Assembly: GCF_019039035.1 (NCBI RefSeq)
Contig: NZ_JAHNZT010000001.1
Span: forward strand, 584,049 to 648,048
Direction: 5' to 3'
Length of the DNA stretch: 64,000 bases
DNA from: Citreicoccus inhibens
Lineage (GTDB): Bacteria; Myxococcota; Myxococcia; Myxococcales; Myxococcaceae
Shown here: positions 47,865 through 57,975 of the stretch, in pieces
How positions within the stretch are numbered: the first letter of the stretch is position 1
Layout: every line of letters starts with the position of its first letter
Translations under genes and position numbers: made by a program
Notes under the pieces: model-generated
The model's database searches: none
Seen by the model: the letters and a program-made list of their open reading frames with translations, nothing else
What the model was told of the DNA's origin: nothing

Positions 47865-49637
47865 CTAGGGGGTGGGCCGGCCGAAGCAGCCGTCCACGAA
47901 GTCCTCGGGGTTGACGCGGATGACACCGTCCGGCGGGGACTTGATGCCGGCCACCGGGTAGCGCACGTTGTCCACGCGGAAGGTGCGCACCAGCGTGCGC
48001 GAGGAAGGTTCATCCGCGGGCACCATGGCGATGGACAGGTACAGGTCGTTGTAGCCCGCGCCGCGCAGCACCACGCCCGCGTCCGGGCCACCGGCCACGC
48101 CGCCGTCGGACACGAAGTCCTGCGTGGGCGCCAGGAGCACGTTGTCCACGCGGAAGCGGTAGCACTGCCGCCCGTTGACGTCCGGCGGGCCATCCGCGAC
48201 CACGTTGTAACGGTAGCCGTCCGACGCCAGGTGCGCGGTGTCCGCCGTGAGCGGGCGCATGTGCATGCGCAGCTCCGCGCGGCTCGTCAGCCCGTCGTTG
48301 TCCGGGTCCTCGTCCAGGTCATCGCTGGAGCCCTGCGTGCCGCCCCGCCACTCGACGCCATCCGGGACGCCATCGCGGTCGCTGTCCACCAACGAGGCGT
48401 TGGTGCCAATGAACTGCTCATCGCAGTCCAGCAAGCCGTCGCAGTCAGTGTCCTGCGCGCGCAGCGCGGGCGGGCAGCCCTTGTCCAGGCCACCGCCGTC
48501 CGGCAGCGCCACCTGCGTGGGGTTGAAGTCCACGCCGCGCTCTCGGTAGTAGACCTCCACGCCGTCGCTGAAGCCGTCCCCGTCCGTGTCCTTGAGGTTG
48601 GGGTTCGTGCCCAGCTCCGCCTCGCGCGCGTCGCTGAGGCCGTCTCCATCCGTGTCCGCCTCGCCCAGCGGGCTGCCCGGCGGCGCGGAGAAGTTGGAGG
48701 CCACCAGCTCCTTCAGCGTGAAGGCGCGGCGCACCTGACCGAACTGGAAGTTGAGGAAGTTGATGGGCTCGTTGTTGCGGAAGTCTCGGAAGTTGCCGCC
48801 GCCCCGCCCCGCCATGTCCTCCAGGAGCTGCGCGTCCTGGTTGATGATGCGCAAGGGGCAGCCCCCGTCACCCACCTCTCCCGTGTCCGTGACATCGCAG
48901 CGCGTGGTGACCGGCTGCGTGGGATTGAAGACGTGCACGGTGTTGACCTTCACGTCCTCCACCAGGTCGCGAAGCTGGCGGATGCGCACCACCGCGTCGC
49001 CGCCCACCAGCTCGTCGCGCTGGTCATTCGTCGGGTGACCGTCCGACAGGAAGATGACCGAGTAGCGCGCGAGGGCCAGCGCCTGCGCGCCATCCGGGTT
49101 CTGGCGCGCGCGCGAGATGTCCGTGTTGATGAGCGAGTAGATGTCCGCCAGCGGCTTGACGAAGTCCGTCGAGTCCCGGTTCGGCGAGGTGTCCTGATTG
49201 CGGAAGGTGAGCAGCTGCTCGGTGAGCTTGTTGCGCGCGGCGGCGTCCAGCTTGGACACCTGCACGAAGCCATCCTCGGGCGGCGGGCCGGGGTTCTGGG
49301 TGAGGAACGCCGTGGTGCTGCCGGCGAACAGCATCACCGCGATGGCCACCTCGTCGTCCTGCGGCAGGTTCTCGATGAGGTCCACGAGCGCGGTGGCGCG
49401 CGTGCCATCGGGATCGCTCACGCGCATGGACTGGCTGGCGTCCATGGCGATGACAATCTTGATGGGCCGGCGGACCTCGTTGGCGCCGAGGGTGCAGAAG
49501 CGCCCCTCGAACGCGACGGCGCGATCCGCGGGCACCTCCGTCTCGCGGCGCGGGTCGTAGAGGTAGCTGTCGGTACAGGCCACCACCACGGCGAGCGCCG
49601 CCAGGCTGGCCACGAGCAGACGTCCGGTGCGACTCAC
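47865..49637 (-). CDS. VWA-domain lipoprotein with thrombospondin type 3 calcium repeats (paralogue 1)
   Basis: 590 aa from a GTG at 49637, only 2 bp after the previous stop. The lipobox is VVVAC (C21). The VWA domain (about 58-300) has an intact metal-dependent adhesion site D66-x-S68-x-S70 (AMDASQSM) and a later SDGHPT. Thrombospondin type 3 calcium motifs follow (DTDGDGLSDARE, DTDGDGFSDGVE, DSDRDGVPDGVE). A C-terminal beta domain of about 120 aa (YRFRVDNVLLAPTQ) is shared with the two paralogues. Probably a surface adhesin. Confidence 0.88.
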   Translation of the reverse strand: MSRTGRLLVASLAALAVVVACTDSYLYDPRRETEVPADRAVAFEGRFCTLGANEVRRPIKIVIAMDASQSMRVSDPDGTRATALVDLIENLPQDDEVAIAVMLFAGSTTAFLTQNPGPPPEDGFVQVSKLDAAARNKLTEQLLTFRNQDTSPNRDSTDFVKPLADIYSLINTDISRARQNPDGAQALALARYSVIFLSDGHPTNDQRDELVGGDAVVRIRQLRDLVEDVKVNTVHVFNPTQPVTTRCDVTDTGEVGDGGCPLRIINQDAQLLEDMAGRGGGNFRDFRNNEPINFLNFQFGQVRRAFTLKELVASNFSAPPGSPLGEADTDGDGLSDAREAELGTNPNLKDTDGDGFSDGVEVYYRERGVDFNPTQVALPDGGGLDKGCPPALRAQDTDCDGLLDCDEQFIGTNASLVDSDRDGVPDGVEWRGGTQGSSDDLDEDPDNDGLTSRAELRMHMRPLTADTAHLASDGYRYNVVADGPPDVNGRQCYRFRVDNVLLAPTQDFVSDGGVAGGPDAGVVLRGAGYNDLYLSIAMVPADEPSSRTLVRTFRVDNVRYPVAGIKSPPDGVIRVNPEDFVDGCFGRPTP

Positions 49638-49639
49638 GT

Positions 49640-51652
49640 CTATTTGCTCCCCTGCGTCGGCGTCACGCCGACACACTGTCCCTGGTCCTTCCACGGGTCC
49701 GTCATCTGCCGGGGCTCACGGAAGTCACTGCTCTCGAAGGCCAGCTCGGGCCCCAGCGGAACACGGATGCTGGGGGGAGCGTACTGCGCCCAGGCACAGG
49801 CCGTGTGCCACACGCCGTAGTCGGTGGCCACGCCACTCTCCGGGGCCTCCGCGAACCAGACCTTGAAGAGGTTGAAGCCCTGCTTCACGCCGGGCCGCGA
49901 GGGCTTCGGCTTCTTGGACTCGTCCGTGCTGTCCTGCGTGGTGACGAGCTGGAGGTTCGTCACCGTGAAGTCGTAGCAGATGCTCTGGTCGGGCCGCACC
50001 TCGGCGATCTTCGTCTCGTACTGGTAGCCGAAGCGCTCGTAGAAGGCGCGGTCGCGGCGCGTGGGGTCGCTCCCGGCGCGCAGCTCCGCGTCATCCGGGA
50101 TGCCGTCTCCATCCGTGTCCAGCCCGGCCACGGTGGGCTGCAACGGATTGAGGCCCCACTTGGCCTCGAGCCCATCCGGCGCGCCGTCGCCATCGCTGTC
50201 CACGATGCCCTCGCGCGTCTTGAGGTACTGCTCGGCGAACTGCGACAGCGAATCGCCGTCCGTGTCGCTGCACGAGCACTTGGGCGTCAGCGGGGACGCG
50301 GGGTTGCAGCCGCGCGCGTCCAGGTCGTTGGCCGGCCGGAAGCCCTGGTCCCACCGCCGCCACTCGAAGCCGTCATCCAGGCAGTCGCCGTCGCTGTCGG
50401 TGTTGAAGGGGTTCGTCTTCAGCTCGACGCTGTTGTCCAGGTCGTCCGGGACGCCGTCGCCATCGCTGTCCAGCACCCGCTTGTCCACGCCGGGCGCGGA
50501 GCTGAGCGACTCCACGAAGAGCGTCTTCATCACGTTGGGCGAGGCGAAGGACGAGTAGTCCAGCGCGCCCAGGCCCAGGTTGGAGATCTCCGCCGTGTCG
50601 TTGAACTCCTGGTAGACGCCGTTGCCCATGTCCGCGAACCGCTTGAGCAGCCACGAGGCGATCTTCTTCGCCGCCTGCGGGTACTGCGCCTCGGGCACGC
50701 CGGGATACGTGCCATAGATGTCCTGACAGATGGGGCCACACGCGCGCACGGCCTCTTCGTTGAAGAGCAGCACGGTGTGCATGCGCACGTCGCCCACGTT
50801 GTACTGGTCCTTCAACTCCATCAGCCGGCGCACGTAGCTGAAGAGCTGGTAGTTCTGGTTGCGGTCCGTCCCCACCTCGAAGCCGGTGATGGCGTCCGTG
50901 GTGCTGGTGGCGTTGCAGAAGCTGGTCAACGAGTCGCGCCACGTGAGGTCCGGGGAGTCCGGGCTCGCGTAGGCCGTGAGGTTGTCGTTGGCCGAGCAGC
51001 GCGGGTACGGCGTGCCGTCCGTGAGGAACACCACCACGTAGCGCGTGCGAGGCAGCAGCTCCGGGTTGCTCACGGAGGTCTTCTCGATGTCGCTCGCGAT
51101 GACGCCATACGCGTAGCTGAGCGCCCCCTGGTAGTCCGTGCCCTTGCCGAGCTGGGACTGCAGGCCGCTGATGTAGCTGTCGATGTTCGCGTCCGGCTTG
51201 GCGAACCGGTCCCCTGTCACGTTCGCGGGCCAGACGTTCTTCACGTTGGTCTCGAACGGCGCGACGGACACCGTGATGTTGCCGCCGCGGTTGTCGTTGA
51301 TGTCGCGGAACTGCTTCACCAACTTCTTGAGGGCGCGCACGCGCGCGGGCTCGGTGACGCCGGGCGGGATGATGGCCTGCACCTCGGCGCGCTCGCAGAA
51401 GCCGCTGCCCTCCTGCGAGCCCGGCGGATCCGACACGCACATGCTGCCGGACTCGTCGACGACCACCACGACCTTCACCGGGAACCCCGAGGGGTTGGGT
51501 GGGCGGGTGCACACCCGGCCGGTGAGGGTCAGGCGGTCATCGAGGTTCGTCTTCTCCTGAGCCTTGGGCTCCAGCAGCGTGTCGGAGCAGGACAGGAGGG
51601 TTGCGGCCAGGAGGCCCGTCACCCAGAGCGGTGAAGCGGTGATACGGCGCAT
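49640..51652 (-). CDS. VWA-domain lipoprotein with thrombospondin type 3 calcium repeats (paralogue 2)
   Basis: 670 aa from the ATG at 51652, which follows an AGGAGG site by 10 bp; an ATG at 51673 lies upstream of that site and is less likely. The lipobox is LLSC (C22). The VWA domain has D66-x-S68-x-S70 (VVDESGSM) and FLTDGTPYP. Several calcium motifs follow (DSDGDGVPDDLD, DTDGDSLSQFAE, DSDGDGAPDGLE, DTDGDGIPDDAE). A C-terminal beta domain (CYDFTVTNLQLVTTQ) matches paralogue 1. It begins 31 bp after the MYXO-CTERM gene and is probably in the same operon. Confidence 0.88.
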   Translation of the reverse strand: MRRITASPLWVTGLLAATLLSCSDTLLEPKAQEKTNLDDRLTLTGRVCTRPPNPSGFPVKVVVVVDESGSMCVSDPPGSQEGSGFCERAEVQAIIPPGVTEPARVRALKKLVKQFRDINDNRGGNITVSVAPFETNVKNVWPANVTGDRFAKPDANIDSYISGLQSQLGKGTDYQGALSYAYGVIASDIEKTSVSNPELLPRTRYVVVFLTDGTPYPRCSANDNLTAYASPDSPDLTWRDSLTSFCNATSTTDAITGFEVGTDRNQNYQLFSYVRRLMELKDQYNVGDVRMHTVLLFNEEAVRACGPICQDIYGTYPGVPEAQYPQAAKKIASWLLKRFADMGNGVYQEFNDTAEISNLGLGALDYSSFASPNVMKTLFVESLSSAPGVDKRVLDSDGDGVPDDLDNSVELKTNPFNTDSDGDCLDDGFEWRRWDQGFRPANDLDARGCNPASPLTPKCSCSDTDGDSLSQFAEQYLKTREGIVDSDGDGAPDGLEAKWGLNPLQPTVAGLDTDGDGIPDDAELRAGSDPTRRDRAFYERFGYQYETKIAEVRPDQSICYDFTVTNLQLVTTQDSTDESKKPKPSRPGVKQGFNLFKVWFAEAPESGVATDYGVWHTACAWAQYAPPSIRVPLGPELAFESSDFREPRQMTDPWKDQGQCVGVTPTQGSK

Positions 51653-51683
51653 GCGAAACGAGCCTCCTGTCATGGCGATGAGA

Positions 51684-53000
<1,317 letters not shown>

Positions 53001-53113
53001 GTTGACTCCTTTCAGCGCGGGACTCTTAGCAAGAGGCGATCCGTCGCCCGGTGATGCATCGAGTTCAGCAGTTTCAGGCCCTTGGATGACGCCAAGGGCG
53101 TTGCAAGGCCGGT

Positions 53114-53158
53114 GTGTGGGGGGCGCTCCCCAGTGAGAGCGAGGGGGAGACCCCACAC
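53114..53158 (-). terminator. Hairpin after the third VWA-like lipoprotein gene
   Basis: GTGTGGGG (53114-53121) pairs with CCCCACAC (53151-53158), with an inner CTCCCC/GGGGAG pair (53126-53131 and 53144-53149). It lies just beyond the stop of the 53169-54806 gene and upstream of the MYXO-CTERM gene, separating two transcription units on the same strand. Confidence 0.55.
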
Positions 53159-53168
53159 CTTCGCGGCA

Positions 53169-54806
53169 TCAGATTCCGAGCACGAAGTCCTCGGGAACGA
53201 AGCGAACGGTGCCCGCCGGCGTGCGGCCGTCCTGGGGGCTGTAGTGGAAGTCCTGGATGAAGAGCGAGCCGATGCCCGCGCCGCGCGGATCATTGTCCCG
53301 GCCGACTTGCAGGTACAGGTAGACCTCGTTCGTGCCCGCGGGGATGCGCACCCCGGGGATGACGGGGTTGGGGCGCTCCAGCGTGGGGACCAGCGAGACG
53401 TTCTCCACGCGGGCCCGGTAGCACGGGCGATTATCCACCGAGGGCGGGGCCTCCTTCAGCGAGTAGCCGTAGCCGCGGTCGCGGTGGAAGTCGAGGTCGG
53501 CGCTGAGCGGATCCGAGTGCGACTCCACCTCCTGCACGTTGGTGAGGCCGTCGCGATCGCTGTCCTGGAGGTCCTCGGGGACGAGCGGGTTCGTGTGAGA
53601 CAGCGCCTCCACCAGGTCCGGCAGGCCGTCACCGTCCGTGTCGCCCATGCAGGGGTTGGTGCCCAGCACGCGCTCCTCGCAGCTGTTGAGCCGGTCGCCG
53701 TCCTCGTCCAGGTTCACGTTGCAGCCGCTGATGACATCCGCCTTCAACGGATCCAACCCCATGCGCAGCTCGATGCCGTCCATGAGGCCGTCCTGGTCCG
53801 TGTCCGGCTGCGTGGGGTCCAACCCCATGGCGCGCTCGTCGTCGTCCGACACGCCGTCGCCGTCGCTGTCCGGCATCAGCTTGCCGTCGCGCACCTGCAC
53901 GTTGCGGTTGAAGGCGAAGAAGCGCTTGAGCTTCAGCGCGTTGTTGAGCGGCGCGTAGTTGAGCGAGCTCAGCGCGGAGGGCAGGCCCGCGATGTCCGTC
54001 TCGATGGGCTCGCTGCCGCTGGCCTTGGCGATGGCCGCCACCTCCGCGCGCGTCACCGGATCCGCCGTGGCGCCGCGCACGTAGATGGGCTGCACGGAGA
54101 CCTCGCCCGCGCTGTACTGCTCGGCGAGCGCCTTGAGCTCGCCCGTGGCCGCGGTGAGTTCGCACTTGCTGCACTCGGCATCACACAAGCGCTGCGCGGC
54201 GGCGCTCTCACTGCAGGTGGCGCCGCTGCGCAGGGCCTTGCAGCGCGAGTCGATGCCCTCGTTGAAGCCAGGGTTGGCGCAGCTCAGGTCCTCGCTGCGC
54301 ACGACCAGCCCCACGACGTAACGCGTGCGCGCCACCGCGCCGCGACACGCGGTCTGCATGTCGCCGGACATCAGGCTCTTGGAGAGCTTCAGCGCGGAGC
54401 GGATGCTGTTGGGGCCCGACTCCTGATAGCTGGAGTAGCGCGGCAGCACCTCCTGGAAGCTGGAGGCATCCGTGAAGCTGCCTTGAATGCCCGTGGCGAA
54501 CGTGTGGTACGCGACGAGCCCGAAGGTGATGTACGGGCCGGCGAAGCGGCTGGTGAGCGAGGCGAGCCCATCCGTCGCGTAGCCCACCATCTCCGTCTCC
54601 ACGCCCGCGCCGCCCTGCAACGCGAAGAGCGCCTTGACGGGGAACGCATCGCCTCCGGCCACCGGGACGCAGATGTCGCCCTCGAACGCGGCGCGGTCCT
54701 TGGCGCCGCCCGCGCGGCCCTCGAGCGCGTACAGCCCCGCGTCGGAGCAGGACAACAGGCACAGGACTGGAACGAAGAGCGGAGCCGCCCGCAAGAGTGC
54801 GCGCAT
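53169..54806 (-). CDS. VWA-like lipoprotein with thrombospondin type 3 repeats, metal site lost (paralogue 3)
   Basis: 545 aa from the ATG at 54806; no clear ribosome binding site. The lipobox is LLSC (C20). The region aligned with the VWA metal site reads PVKALFALQGGAG, so D-x-S-x-S has become Q64-x-G66-x-G68 and metal binding is probably lost. The middle has a cysteine cluster (LCDAECSKCEL). Calcium motifs follow (DSDGDGVSDDDE, DTDQDGLMDGIE, DTDGDGLPDLVE, DSDRDGLTNVQE), then the same C-terminal beta domain (CYRARVENVSLVPT). It is transcribed as its own unit. Confidence 0.85.
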   Translation of the reverse strand: MRALLRAAPLFVPVLCLLSCSDAGLYALEGRAGGAKDRAAFEGDICVPVAGGDAFPVKALFALQGGAGVETEMVGYATDGLASLTSRFAGPYITFGLVAYHTFATGIQGSFTDASSFQEVLPRYSSYQESGPNSIRSALKLSKSLMSGDMQTACRGAVARTRYVVGLVVRSEDLSCANPGFNEGIDSRCKALRSGATCSESAAAQRLCDAECSKCELTAATGELKALAEQYSAGEVSVQPIYVRGATADPVTRAEVAAIAKASGSEPIETDIAGLPSALSSLNYAPLNNALKLKRFFAFNRNVQVRDGKLMPDSDGDGVSDDDERAMGLDPTQPDTDQDGLMDGIELRMGLDPLKADVISGCNVNLDEDGDRLNSCEERVLGTNPCMGDTDGDGLPDLVEALSHTNPLVPEDLQDSDRDGLTNVQEVESHSDPLSADLDFHRDRGYGYSLKEAPPSVDNRPCYRARVENVSLVPTLERPNPVIPGVRIPAGTNEVYLYLQVGRDNDPRGAGIGSLFIQDFHYSPQDGRTPAGTVRFVPEDFVLGI

Positions 54807-54945
54807 CACAAGGATTGTAGACCTCAGGCCCCCGAGGTGACGCAAGTCACGCCGTGGAAACCCATGACCGGCACGCAGCGGGGCCCGGGAATTCGGCCGG
54901 TCGTGGAACAAGGTGGCGCGGGCGGACCGCGACACATGCTCGGGG

Positions 54946-57252
54946 TTACAGCGTGAGCAGGAATCCGAGCAGATCATCCCGCTCCTCCGGAGTCAGTGCC
55001 GAGGCGTTTCCGTGACGCGGCCCCGACATGTCGAGCACGGCGCGCAGCGCGAAGCGCGAGCCCACCGTCAAATGGTCCCCCTCCACCGCGTACCCCGCGG
55101 CGCCGCTGGTGAGCATGGGCCAGATGTCCCACGCGCCCACCAACGAGGGCGGCGCCGCGCCGGCCACCAGGTCCTGCATCTCCAGGCGCAGGGGCAGCGC
55201 CACGGGCGTGCCCACGTCCAGGTACTGGCCCCGCGTCTCGGGTGACTCGTCCAGAGTGTAGAGCGGTGCAGGGTGACAGGCGACACACCCGCCCTTGCCC
55301 TCGAACAGCTCGCGCCCGCGCGCGGGATGACCCAGGTGACCATCCGGCAGCGCCACCTCGGTGCGCGGAGCGCCGGCCGCGTCCCGGTAGGGATTGGGCG
55401 GCGTGCTCATGAGCGAGGTGAAGAGCGTGAGCGCCTCCACCTCCTCCTCGGTGGGGTTGGGGTTGTGGAAGCGGTTGCGTCCGCCCACCGTGCGCACCGT
55501 CTCCGCGATGCTGTGCGTGCTCGCGGGCGTGAAGTACGGCGGGGTGTCGCGGCTGCCCAGCGCCGTGGTGGAGCGGTAGACGCGCATGGGCCGCGTCTTC
55601 TCGTAGAAGACGCCTCCGGTGTGCCCCTCCAGATGGCACGCGTCACAGCTCATGCCCGTGCGCCCCAGGTCCGCGTAGTAGAGCACCTGCCCCAACCGAC
55701 GCCGGGCCTGCGCGCGCGACGTTCCCACGGGGAGCTGGCGCAGCACGCGCGCCCCACCCTTGCGGGCCTCGCTCACATCCACGACCGCCACCGTGTGCGT
55801 GAAGCGGTTGAGCACATAGAGCGTGCGCCCATCCGGAGACAGCGCGAGCGAGCGCGGGCCGGAGTGCAGCTCGTCTCCTGCTCGGCCCTTCGTCGCCAGG
55901 TCGCTCGCGGGACGGATCCGCGGCGTGCCGTCCGGAGGGGCGATGGCCAGCTCCTGGAGCACCGCGCCACGCGCCGCCTCGTCGCCCGTCACCAGGGCCT
56001 TCACGTCGAGCACGCGCACGCGCCCCAGGGCCACGTCCGCCGCGTAGAGGAGCCCCGCCGCGTCGTCCAGCGCGAGCCCCTCCGTGATGCCCGCGCCGAA
56101 GCCTCGGTGCCGCACCAGCTGGCGCCGCGCGGGGTCCAGCACCGCCACGCCGCTGTTCGCGCTCACCTCCATGCGCTGGGCGTTGGGCCCCACGTTCGGC
56201 CCCAGGCTCGCCATGAAGATGCGCGCCCACCTCGCGCTGGCCACGAGCGCGCGCGGTGCCTTGCCGCCCATCACCTGCGCGCGAAACGGCTCCGTGTTAC
56301 CGCCCACGATGGACACGCCGGGCCGCGGCACCACCGTGCCCACCTCCGCGCCGTCCTCCTCACGCAGCAACAGCACTTGCCCGGTCTGGAGACTGCCCAC
56401 CGACAACAGCCCCTGAAGCCGCGCGAGCGCGCGAGGGTTGGGGTCCACCGGCGTCGCCCAGCGCTCGCGACCGTCGTCCAGGCCCAGGGCGCGCACCGTG
56501 TCGCGGATGTGCTCGGCCACGAAGGCCACGCCGCGCGCGCCGTCCACCTCCAGGCCCTCGGCGCCCTCGGGCGCGGGGAGGAGGCGGGGCGGCTGGTCCA
56601 GCGCGTCCAACGCATACAGCCGCAGCTCCGGGGCGAAGCGATGCGCCACCCCCAGCCACGCGCGGCCCGCAGCGTCCTTCCAGGTCGCGAGCGCGCTGGG
56701 ACCATCCCCTGTCGCGAGCGACACCACGCCCCCCTGCGCCACATCCAGCGCGTACACGGTATCGGTGGGTGGCGAGGCGATGAACAGCGTGCGCCCATCC
56801 GGCGAGGACACCATCGCCGCGAGGTCCGCGAACGCCGCGTCGTTCACCACGGTGAGCCGTGCCGAGCCTTCCGGCGTGAGGCCCGCATCCACCGCGAGCG
56901 TCACGTCCACCACGGCCTGGGGCAGATCGGCATCCAGCGCGACATCCGCCGGCAGGCGCGCATAGGCATGACGCGCATCGACGACCGAGAGCGGAAGCTG
57001 GCGCGAAAGCGGAGCCCCCAGGGCCAGCTTCAACCCCGGCACCAGGTTCTCGCCGTACACCGCCAACGGCTGGGAGGTCTGATTGCTGGTGAGCTTGGGG
57101 CCCACCGACACGAGCCGCGGCCGAGGCCCCACCACGGGGGGCGCGGAAGACACCCCCGACGCGGGCGTGCCGCCGCGCAGCATGAAGAAGCCCGTGGCGC
57201 AGAGCACCAGCGCGAGCGCGCAGAGCACCACTCCGTTGCGAATCCCACCCAT
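54946..57252 (-). CDS. Membrane-anchored beta-propeller / di-heme cytochrome c peroxidase-like protein
   Basis: 768 aa from the ATG at 57252; an ATG at 57291 would add 13 residues, and neither has a clear ribosome binding site. A membrane helix (VVLCALALVLCATGFFML) anchors the N-terminus. Residues about 120-520 contain propeller blades (DGRTLFIASPPTDTVYALD, GLLYAADVALGRVRVLD, DGRTLYVLNRFTHTVAVVD). Heme motifs CDACH (about 537) and CVACH (about 657) mark the C-terminal peroxidase-like part. It has the same architecture as the lipoprotein at 20057-22081. It probably works in the periplasm. Confidence 0.85.
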   Translation of the reverse strand: MGGIRNGVVLCALALVLCATGFFMLRGGTPASGVSSAPPVVGPRPRLVSVGPKLTSNQTSQPLAVYGENLVPGLKLALGAPLSRQLPLSVVDARHAYARLPADVALDADLPQAVVDVTLAVDAGLTPEGSARLTVVNDAAFADLAAMVSSPDGRTLFIASPPTDTVYALDVAQGGVVSLATGDGPSALATWKDAAGRAWLGVAHRFAPELRLYALDALDQPPRLLPAPEGAEGLEVDGARGVAFVAEHIRDTVRALGLDDGRERWATPVDPNPRALARLQGLLSVGSLQTGQVLLLREEDGAEVGTVVPRPGVSIVGGNTEPFRAQVMGGKAPRALVASARWARIFMASLGPNVGPNAQRMEVSANSGVAVLDPARRQLVRHRGFGAGITEGLALDDAAGLLYAADVALGRVRVLDVKALVTGDEAARGAVLQELAIAPPDGTPRIRPASDLATKGRAGDELHSGPRSLALSPDGRTLYVLNRFTHTVAVVDVSEARKGGARVLRQLPVGTSRAQARRRLGQVLYYADLGRTGMSCDACHLEGHTGGVFYEKTRPMRVYRSTTALGSRDTPPYFTPASTHSIAETVRTVGGRNRFHNPNPTEEEVEALTLFTSLMSTPPNPYRDAAGAPRTEVALPDGHLGHPARGRELFEGKGGCVACHPAPLYTLDESPETRGQYLDVGTPVALPLRLEMQDLVAGAAPPSLVGAWDIWPMLTSGAAGYAVEGDHLTVGSRFALRAVLDMSGPRHGNASALTPEERDDLLGFLLTL

Positions 57253-57516
57253 CAAGATGACTCGGAGCCTCCGCGCGACAGCATCCAACATCCCTCGTGC
57301 CGCCGCGATGACTTCGGTTGCATCTGCTCACATGAATTGCAAGCGGCGCATGAGGATTCTCACGCCACCTTTCCAGTCGGCTGGCAATCCCGACCGCTCG
57401 GCGTGGAGCGTCCGCCACACTGGGGTGGAGTGCCCCCCACACTTGATCCCACGCACACGTCACGCGGCACGGGACTGTGCGTTGACAGCTTGGGGCGAGC
57501 ATCGCTTAACCTGCCG

Positions 57517-57936
57517 ATGATGCGACGCTTCCTTCTCTTCTCCGCCGTCGCCGTTGCGCTCGGCCTCGGACCGCTCCCCACCGCCAGCGAATCTTGGGCC
57601 CAGGGACGGACTCGCTCACCTCGAACCGCGAAGGCCGCCAAGCCCGTGTCCGGCAAGGCCCCCAAGAAGGGTGGCAGCAAGACGCCGCCGCGCATCGAGC
57701 CGCGCGCGGGTGCCGCTGTGAATGACCCGGTGACGGGCGACGCGGCCACCGCCTCGGCGGCGCCTCCGCAGCGCGGACCGGCTCGCATCGACTTCGATGA
57801 CCGGCTCATCCAAGGCCAGACAAACAAGTCCGGTGCCGTGTATCTGTATGACCGCAAGGAGCTGAAGACCCGGTCGATGATCCGCGAGCGCGAGAGCTTC
57901 CGCTCGGAGACGCTCGCCACGGTGTACGACCAGTAG
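57517..57936 (+). CDS. Small exported protein preceding the Glt/Nfs-like operon
   Basis: 139 aa with a signal peptide (LLFSAVAVALGLGPLPTASESWAQ). A basic Lys/Pro/Ala-rich stretch follows (KAPKKGGSKTPP), then a conserved-looking C-terminal segment (ARIDFDDRLIQGQTNKSGAVYLYDRKELKTRSMI). No named family, but a short protein ending in this pattern often precedes envelope-complex genes of myxobacteria. It lies 39 bp ahead of the FHA-TonB-C gene in the same direction, so it is likely part of the operon. Confidence 0.75.
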   Translation: MMRRFLLFSAVAVALGLGPLPTASESWAQGRTRSPRTAKAAKPVSGKAPKKGGSKTPPRIEPRAGAAVNDPVTGDAATASAAPPQRGPARIDFDDRLIQGQTNKSGAVYLYDRKELKTRSMIRERESFRSETLATVYDQ

Positions 57937-57975
57937 GGCGGCGGCGCCCACCAGCCCTCGAAGGGAGCGTCACCG

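Noticed and set aside
53082-54956. 624-codon open frame on the plus strand opposite the third VWA-like lipoprotein
   Set aside because: The minus-strand product has a lipobox, calcium repeats and a C-terminal domain shared with its paralogues; the plus-strand product is a shadow.
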